Shown here: one piece after another, positions 5,408-8,967 of the stretch
Layout of the letters: each line of letters opens with the position of its first letter
Numbering within the stretch: position 1 is the stretch's first letter
Source: Candidatus Glassiibacteriota bacterium
Lineage (GTDB): Bacteria; Gemmatimonadota; Glassbacteria; GWA2-58-10
Assembly: GCA_016934095.1 (NCBI GenBank)
Contig: JAFGTO010000058.1
Coordinates: forward strand, 1-8,967
Reading direction: 5' to 3'
DNA: 8,967 bases
Notes under the pieces: generated by a model
The model's database searches: none
What the model was told of the DNA's origin: nothing
The model's input: only the letters and a program-made list of their open reading frames with translations
Program-made: the position numbers and the translations under genes

Positions 5408-6994
5408 TCAAACGTCAGGTTTGTCAGGTTTGCCGGGCCACGGGATGGCCTCGGCCGCCGAGAGTATCGCGCCGCTTTCCCGCAGCTTTTCCTGGAGGAT
5501 GTTTACCGGGACCTGGTCGGCTTCACAGTTGAAATCGATACACAGTGCGGCGGCTTCCCCGGCGGCCTGGCCCATGATCATGTACACCGGCTCCATGCGC
5601 AGGGTCCCATAAGCGACGTGGCTGGCGGAGACACATGCCGAGACCAGCAGGTTCCTGGTCCAGCGGGGCAGCATGACCCGGTAAGGGATCTGGTAGGGCC
5701 TGCAGGGCAGGATGAAAAATCCCTCGGCGAAAGGGTACCCGTAATCCCAGGCGCCGGTGGCGTGCGAGTCCATCGGGTAGGATCCCATGCCGATCGCATC
5801 CTCTTTCAGAGTGTCGACCAGGGCGTCCCGCTCGGTAAAAGTGAAGTAGGAAGCCAGGCGGCGGGCCTCGCGCACATAGAGCTGGAAAGGCAGGTGGCGG
5901 TTGTCGGCGAACTCGTCGGCGGCCGGGTTGTAGCGGGCGAACTCCCGCCTCAGGGCTTCAGGCAGGCCGGGGTCGGTGCGCAGGAACCTCATCAGGCCGA
6001 GGACATGCTCCAGGTGCCTTTTCTCGATCTCCTGCCGCTGTCGGGCCTCGGCTTCCGGGTAGGCCTGGCTCCCGCCGATAAGGTCGGTGGAAAGCCAGCA
6101 GTAGCCCCAGTTGTTGATATCGTACTTGCGGTTGGGCAGGGGGCTGAAAATCATGAAGTCCGCTGGGCTGGCCGCCCCTTTCTGCCTGAGGTAGCGATAG
6201 AGGATCCTGTAGCGTTCCGGGTCGTAGTTTACCGGCCCGGGCAGGGGCGCCGAGTTGCCGGCGCTGTCGGTCAGGCAGAGGCGGTAGTTATAGGCCTGGA
6301 CCAGGCTGTCTCCCAGACCGGTGCTGCCCGGCAGTGGCAGGTGCGTCTTGTCGTGCTGGAAAATGTGGCCGGCCATGGATTCGCCGAAAAACTCCCGGTC
6401 TTCCCTTCCCGTGCGGAAAGGCTCCCCTGCCAAGGCGAGAAAGTCGCCGGTATAGGTGGCATCGACAAAAAACTTCCCGTAGACCGTCTGCTCCCCGCCG
6501 CCTAGCCTGCTGCGCAGCAGGATCGCGGTGATCCTGTTATCGGCGGCCAGGCAGTCGATGAACCGCCGGCCCTTGAGCACCGTTATGCCCGGCCGGGCTG
6601 CCAGCCGGTCGAACACCTCTTCGGCCACGTGCGGCTCGAACCGCAGCCCGTGCCTGCACTGCCCGAACTGGCGGGAGGCCCTGCCGTAAGTCTTCTCGTA
6701 GTGCCCGGCGATCCGGCCGAAAACCTCGCGGGCCAGCCCGCCGATCAGCTCGGGCCTGCCGGCGTCCGTGCTGCCCAGGCCGGAGGCCATCATGCCGCCC
6801 AGGTGTTCCTGTTCGGCGACCAGGCAGACCCGGCAGCCCTTCCTGGCCGCGGCCACTGCGGCGCAGATTCCCGAGGGGGTGTCCCCCACCACTACAACAT
6901 CGTACGGAGCCTGTTCCAGGCCCCCGCACCCGGGTATCGATGCCAGGCAGGCTGCGGCACAGCACGCCAGCACGACAGGCAGCTTGAAGCCCAT
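5408..6994 (-). CDS. Predicted lipoprotein FAD-dependent oxidoreductase (FAD_oxidored, PF12831-like)
   Basis: A 528-residue protein. The N-terminus is a lipoprotein signal: MGFK, a hydrophobic core (5-20) and the lipobox IPGC with Cys23 and then Gly24. No twin-arginine motif is present. The nucleotide-binding strand VVVVGDTPSG (33-42) replaces the middle glycine of GxGxxG with Thr, as I recall in many 'xanthan lyase'-type members of PF12831. Other family marks are Glu61 after the second strand, HLGGMMASGLGSTDAG (64-79), IGGLARE (84-90), EPHVAEEVF (120-128), FVDATYTGD (176-184) and MEPVYMIMGQAAGEAA (467-482). Substrate and reaction are unknown. The open frame runs on upstream to 7423, but that part lies inside the permease gene. 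The ATG at 6994 is fixed by AGGAGG (7007-7002) 7 nt before it and by the signal peptide. It is the last gene of the operon, 11 nt after the permease. A flavoenzyme exported by Sec is unusual, because FAD would have to be available outside the cytoplasm. Confidence 0.88.
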   Translation of the reverse strand: MGFKLPVVLACCAAACLASIPGCGGLEQAPYDVVVVGDTPSGICAAVAAARKGCRVCLVAEQEHLGGMMASGLGSTDAGRPELIGGLAREVFGRIAGHYEKTYGRASRQFGQCRHGLRFEPHVAEEVFDRLAARPGITVLKGRRFIDCLAADNRITAILLRSRLGGGEQTVYGKFFVDATYTGDFLALAGEPFRTGREDREFFGESMAGHIFQHDKTHLPLPGSTGLGDSLVQAYNYRLCLTDSAGNSAPLPGPVNYDPERYRILYRYLRQKGAASPADFMIFSPLPNRKYDINNWGYCWLSTDLIGGSQAYPEAEARQRQEIEKRHLEHVLGLMRFLRTDPGLPEALRREFARYNPAADEFADNRHLPFQLYVREARRLASYFTFTERDALVDTLKEDAIGMGSYPMDSHATGAWDYGYPFAEGFFILPCRPYQIPYRVMLPRWTRNLLVSACVSASHVAYGTLRMEPVYMIMGQAAGEAAALCIDFNCEADQVPVNILQEKLRESGAILSAAEAIPWPGKPDKPDV

Positions 6995-7001
6995 GACCCC
7001 G

Positions 7002-7007
7002 CCTCCT
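7002..7007 (-). promoter_or_regulatory. Perfect Shine-Dalgarno AGGAGG of the oxidoreductase gene, overlapping the permease stop
   Basis: On the minus strand AGGAGG occupies 7007-7002, 7 nt before the ATG at 6994. The permease stop codon TAG is 7008-7006, so two of its bases are also the first two of this site. A ribosome ending on the permease would sit directly on the site, which suggests translational coupling. It is the strongest ribosome binding site in the operon. Confidence 0.85.
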
Positions 7008-7800
7008 AAACCAGTATTCTCCTGCGCAGCAGGACCACTGCCAGCGGCCACAAGACCGCCGCGTAGGCCAGCAGCACGGACAGGTGCCCCAGCAGCGCCG
7101 TCTCGAAAACTCCCGCACTGACCGCCCTCATCACCGCCACCAGGTGGGTCAGCGGCAGGCACAGACAGGCATACTGCAGAAAGTCCGGCAGGCTGTCCAG
7201 CGGGAACATCACCCCGCTGAAAAAGAACATGGGGGTGATAATCCCGGTCATGTAGAAATTGAAGTTGTTGATCTCGCGGACCTGGCTGGTGACCAGCAGG
7301 CCCATCAGGGCGAAAACCATCCCGCCCAGGAAACCGGCGGGCACCGCCAGCAGCGACCACCACGAGGGGATGAGGCCGAAAGCGCCGACCACCAGCAGCA
7401 CACCCAGGCTGAAAATCGAGCACTTGGAGCAGACCCAGGCCACCTCGCCCAGCAGCATCTCGAAAAAAGAGGTGGGGCTGGCCAGCTGGGCATCGTAGAT
7501 TTTCTCGTATTCCATGCGGATGAAAGTGCCGTAGGTGGTCTCGAAGGTGGCCGAAAACATCACCGAGATGGCGATCATGCCCGGGGCCAGGAACTCGGTG
7601 TAGCCCCCGCCTCCGATAGCGCCGATATAGTCCGCCAGGCCGAGTCCCAGGGCCAGCAGCATCATCAGCGGCTCCAGGAACGGCGGGATCACGTTGGCTA
7701 CTAGGAACTTGAAATAGACCCGCTGGTGGCGGCGCCAGACCGCCAGGACCCGCAGAGGCCGGGCCTGTGGCTCCGGCAGGGCGATACCGCTGCTATTCAT
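7006..7800 (-). CDS. ABC-2 type transporter permease, NodJ-like
   Basis: The membrane half of an ABC exporter, 264 residues. A short cytoplasmic N-terminus rich in Arg precedes about six membrane segments, near residues 32-55, 70-87, 120-140, 145-168, 178-200 and 236-257. Segments recalled from the NodJ/ABC-2 family are ATFETTYGTFIRMEYEKIYDA around 84-104, the LLGEVAW helix near 115-121, and NFYMTGIITPMFFFSGVMFPL near 180-200. NodJ exports Nod factors in rhizobia, but relatives in non-symbionts carry other lipids, glycans or drugs, so the cargo here is unknown. The ATG at 7800 follows GGAGG (7812-7808) with 7 nt spacing and overlaps the ATPase stop by 8 nt (ATGAATAG). The downstream oxidoreductase begins 11 nt after its stop. 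Confidence 0.92.
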   Translation of the reverse strand: MNSSGIALPEPQARPLRVLAVWRRHQRVYFKFLVANVIPPFLEPLMMLLALGLGLADYIGAIGGGGYTEFLAPGMIAISVMFSATFETTYGTFIRMEYEKIYDAQLASPTSFFEMLLGEVAWVCSKCSIFSLGVLLVVGAFGLIPSWWSLLAVPAGFLGGMVFALMGLLVTSQVREINNFNFYMTGIITPMFFFSGVMFPLDSLPDFLQYACLCLPLTHLVAVMRAVSAGVFETALLGHLSVLLAYAAVLWPLAVVLLRRRILV

Positions 7801-8716
7801 CGAGGCCCCTCCCGGTCAGGCCGAGGAAAAGGTCTTCCAGGTTGGCGGGACGGATGATCTTTCTGCCGCCGCCGTCGCGGAACCTCAAGAGGCGGAAGTC
7901 CGCCTCGCTGTCGGCCAGGAAAAGCACCTGGTCGCCGCGCTGCTCGAACCTGATACCTTGCTCCCCCCAGCCGTCAGCCAGGTTCTGCAGCCCGGTCTCC
8001 AGCACCAGCCGCGGCAGGTGGCGGTGGATCAGCTCATCCGGGGCCCCCTGGCACAGGATTTTCCCCTGGTCCATGATCACCAGCCGGTCGCAGAGCCGCT
8101 GGGCCTCATCCATGTAGTGAGTGGTCAGCACGATAGTCACCCCGCTGCCGGTCAGCTCGCGCAGGAGGTCCCAGATCTGGTGCCTGGCGTGGGGGTCCAG
8201 GCCGGTAGTAGGCTCATCCAGCACCACCAGCCGGGGGTCGCCGATCAGGGCCCGCACGATAGTGAGCCGGCGTTTCATGCCGCCCGAGAGCTGCTTTATC
8301 CTGGCCCTGGCCTTGTCGCTCAGCGACATCAACTCGAGCAGCCTCTCCACCCGCTCGCGCAGCTTTCTCCCGTGCAGGCCGTAGTACCCACCGTAGACTT
8401 CCAGGTTTTCCCGCACGGTCAGCTCGAGGTCCAGGTTGTCGGCCTGGGGCACCACGCCGATACTCTGGCGCACCCGCACCGAGTCCCTGCCCGCAGGGTC
8501 GAGTCCGAAAACCGAGAGCTCCCCTGCGGTGCGGGGGCTGAAATCGTACAGCATGCGCATGGTAGAGGTCTTTCCCGCCCCGTTGGGCCCCAGCATGCCG
8601 AAACACTCGCCCGGATAGACCTCGAAATCTATGCAGTCGACCGCCCTGACCGGTCCGAAACATTTTATCAGGCCGCGGGCGCTGATGATCGGTTCTGATA
8701 ACTTTGCCTGGATCAA
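7793..8716 (-). CDS. ABC transporter ATP-binding protein, NodI/DrrA-like
   Basis: The ATPase that powers the NodJ-like permease, 307 residues from the TTG at 8716. It shows Walker A GPNGAGKT (43-50), Q-loop Gln91 in VVPQADNLD, signature LSGGM (143-147), Walker B VVLDEP with Asp167-Glu168, the D-loop GLDP, and switch His200 in TTHYMDEA. The C-terminal extension of about 80 residues, ending near the ANLEDLFLGLTGR motif (about 291-303), is typical of the drug and Nod-factor export class. There is no ATG in frame upstream of the ATPase core. A TTG at 8716 with AAGGAG (8731-8726) 9 nt before it is the best start; a second TTG at 8740 would add eight residues but has no clear ribosome site. A promoter-like AT-rich stretch lies just upstream. 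It is the first gene of the three-gene operon and overlaps the permease start by 8 nt. Confidence 0.93.
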   Translation of the reverse strand: MIQAKLSEPIISARGLIKCFGPVRAVDCIDFEVYPGECFGMLGPNGAGKTSTMRMLYDFSPRTAGELSVFGLDPAGRDSVRVRQSIGVVPQADNLDLELTVRENLEVYGGYYGLHGRKLRERVERLLELMSLSDKARARIKQLSGGMKRRLTIVRALIGDPRLVVLDEPTTGLDPHARHQIWDLLRELTGSGVTIVLTTHYMDEAQRLCDRLVIMDQGKILCQGAPDELIHRHLPRLVLETGLQNLADGWGEQGIRFEQRGDQVLFLADSEADFRLLRFRDGGGRKIIRPANLEDLFLGLTGRGLDE

Positions 8717-8725
8717 CCGGGTGCT

Positions 8726-8731
8726 CTCCTT
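8726..8731 (-). promoter_or_regulatory. Shine-Dalgarno AAGGAG that selects a TTG start
   Basis: AAGGAG at 8731-8726 on the minus strand lies 9 nt before the TTG at 8716. It falls inside the eight codons that would be translated if the TTG at 8740 were used, which argues for 8716 as the true start of the ABC ATPase. Confidence 0.6.
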
Positions 8732-8751
8732 TGCATACAAACGTTATGATC

Positions 8752-8781
8752 ATATTAACTTTACTATATCTAAGCTGTTAC
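8752..8781 (-). promoter_or_regulatory. Candidate promoter of the ABC-oxidoreductase operon
   Basis: On the minus strand GTAACA (8781-8776) and TAATAT (8757-8752) are separated by 18 bp, each matching four of six consensus bases. The stretch 8741-8775 is strikingly AT-rich against its surroundings. A second -10-like TATAGT overlaps at 8769-8764. Transcription would begin about 30 nt before the TTG start. The exact boxes are uncertain. Confidence 0.4.
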
Positions 8782-8790
8782 AGACATTAC

Positions 8791-8967
8791 CTACTTTGCC
8801 GCTTTAAGCAGCGCCACCCACCTTCCCTGGCCCGGGCAGCCCAGGGGCACCCTGGCCGAGGCCGGGAGCTGATAAGCCGGCCGCCAGGTAAGGTAGTCCA
8901 GGTCGAACCATTCGACACTCAGGGTGGAGCCCGGCTGCGCTTTCGAGGCGTCGAGGAAGACCTGACC
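8791..8967 (-). CDS. C-terminal 58 residues of an unidentified protein (5' end outside the window)
   Basis: An uninterrupted minus-strand frame enters from the right edge and ends at TAG (8793-8791); the gene's start lies beyond base 8967. Codon use is G/C-ending like its neighbours, and the two other frames on that strand read less like protein. Visible segments include STLSVEWFDLDYLTWRP, the proline-rich QLPASARVPLGCPGQG, and the end WVALLKAAK. Alternating hydrophobics and a final W-V-x-L-L strand suggest a beta-rich C-terminal domain, of the kind found at the ends of some secreted glycoside hydrolases, but that is a guess. No family is recognised. It ends 74 nt before the ATPase start, in the same direction, with an AT-rich promoter-like region between. 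Confidence 0.65.
   Translation of the reverse strand, partial: GQVFLDASKAQPGSTLSVEWFDLDYLTWRPAYQLPASARVPLGCPGQGRWVALLKAAK

Noticed and set aside
5411..5428. Tandem AAACCTGAC (minus strand) at the end of the oxidoreductase gene
   Set aside because: A simple 9-nt duplication encoding a Lys-Pro-Asp repeat in a non-conserved tail; no sign of function.
5327..6505. A 392-codon open frame on the plus strand opposite the oxidoreductase gene
   Set aside because: It is antisense to a gene with clear family motifs, has a low-complexity Gly/Val/Gln-rich product with no recognisable domain, and is explained by G/C-ending codons keeping the opposite frame open.
6995..7423. A 5' extension of the oxidoreductase frame by about 143 codons
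   Set aside because: The extension lies in another frame within the permease gene and reads as Gly/Arg/Pro-rich noise; the lipoprotein signal and AGGAGG site fix the start at 6994.
7958..8698. A 246-codon plus-strand frame opposite the ABC ATPase
   Set aside because: His/Gln/Val-rich composition is the usual shadow of a GC-rich ATPase gene; no ribosome site or family motif.

Overview
This GC-rich window (roughly 60% by eye, with strong G/C preference at third codon positions) looks like chromosome from an uncultivated or little-studied Gram-negative bacterium. Two predicted lipoproteins, one of them related to outer-membrane transport auxiliaries, support a diderm. I could not place it in a phylum from sequence alone. 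There are two gene blocks facing each other across a repeat-rich gap, plus a trace of a mobile element at the left edge.

Left edge (1-216): bases 1-82 are the 3' end of a group II intron, with domain V, domain VI and the 3' splice end. A complete tRNA-Leu(UAG) begins 9 nt later and the trigger factor gene follows 40 nt after that.

Plus-strand block (217-5154): tig, clpP and clpX form the classic protein-folding and ATP-dependent proteolysis cluster. clpP has its own good promoter candidate and a strong ribosome binding site. Its encoded protease carries Asn where the catalytic triad Asp is expected. After a terminator-like hairpin comes a second unit: an orphan ABC-transport auxiliary lipoprotein whose stop codon overlaps the start of murI (glutamate racemase), so the two are probably translationally coupled.

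Convergent gap (5155-5407): no gene. It holds a palindrome, a degenerate 35-nt direct repeat and two adjacent perfect hairpins, one of which is a good Rho-independent terminator for the minus-strand operon.

Minus-strand block (8716 down to 5408): a tightly packed three-gene operon encoding a NodI-type ABC ATPase, a NodJ-type ABC-2 permease and a predicted lipoprotein FAD-dependent oxidoreductase. The first pair overlaps by 8 nt. The Shine-Dalgarno of the third gene overlaps the stop codon of the second. An AT-rich promoter-like stretch precedes the operon. Upstream, at the right edge, is the last 58 codons of another minus-strand gene I do not recognise.

The best candidates for something new are the exporter-oxidoreductase operon and the Asn-type ClpP beside an otherwise canonical ClpX. 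Neither is proof of a new system.
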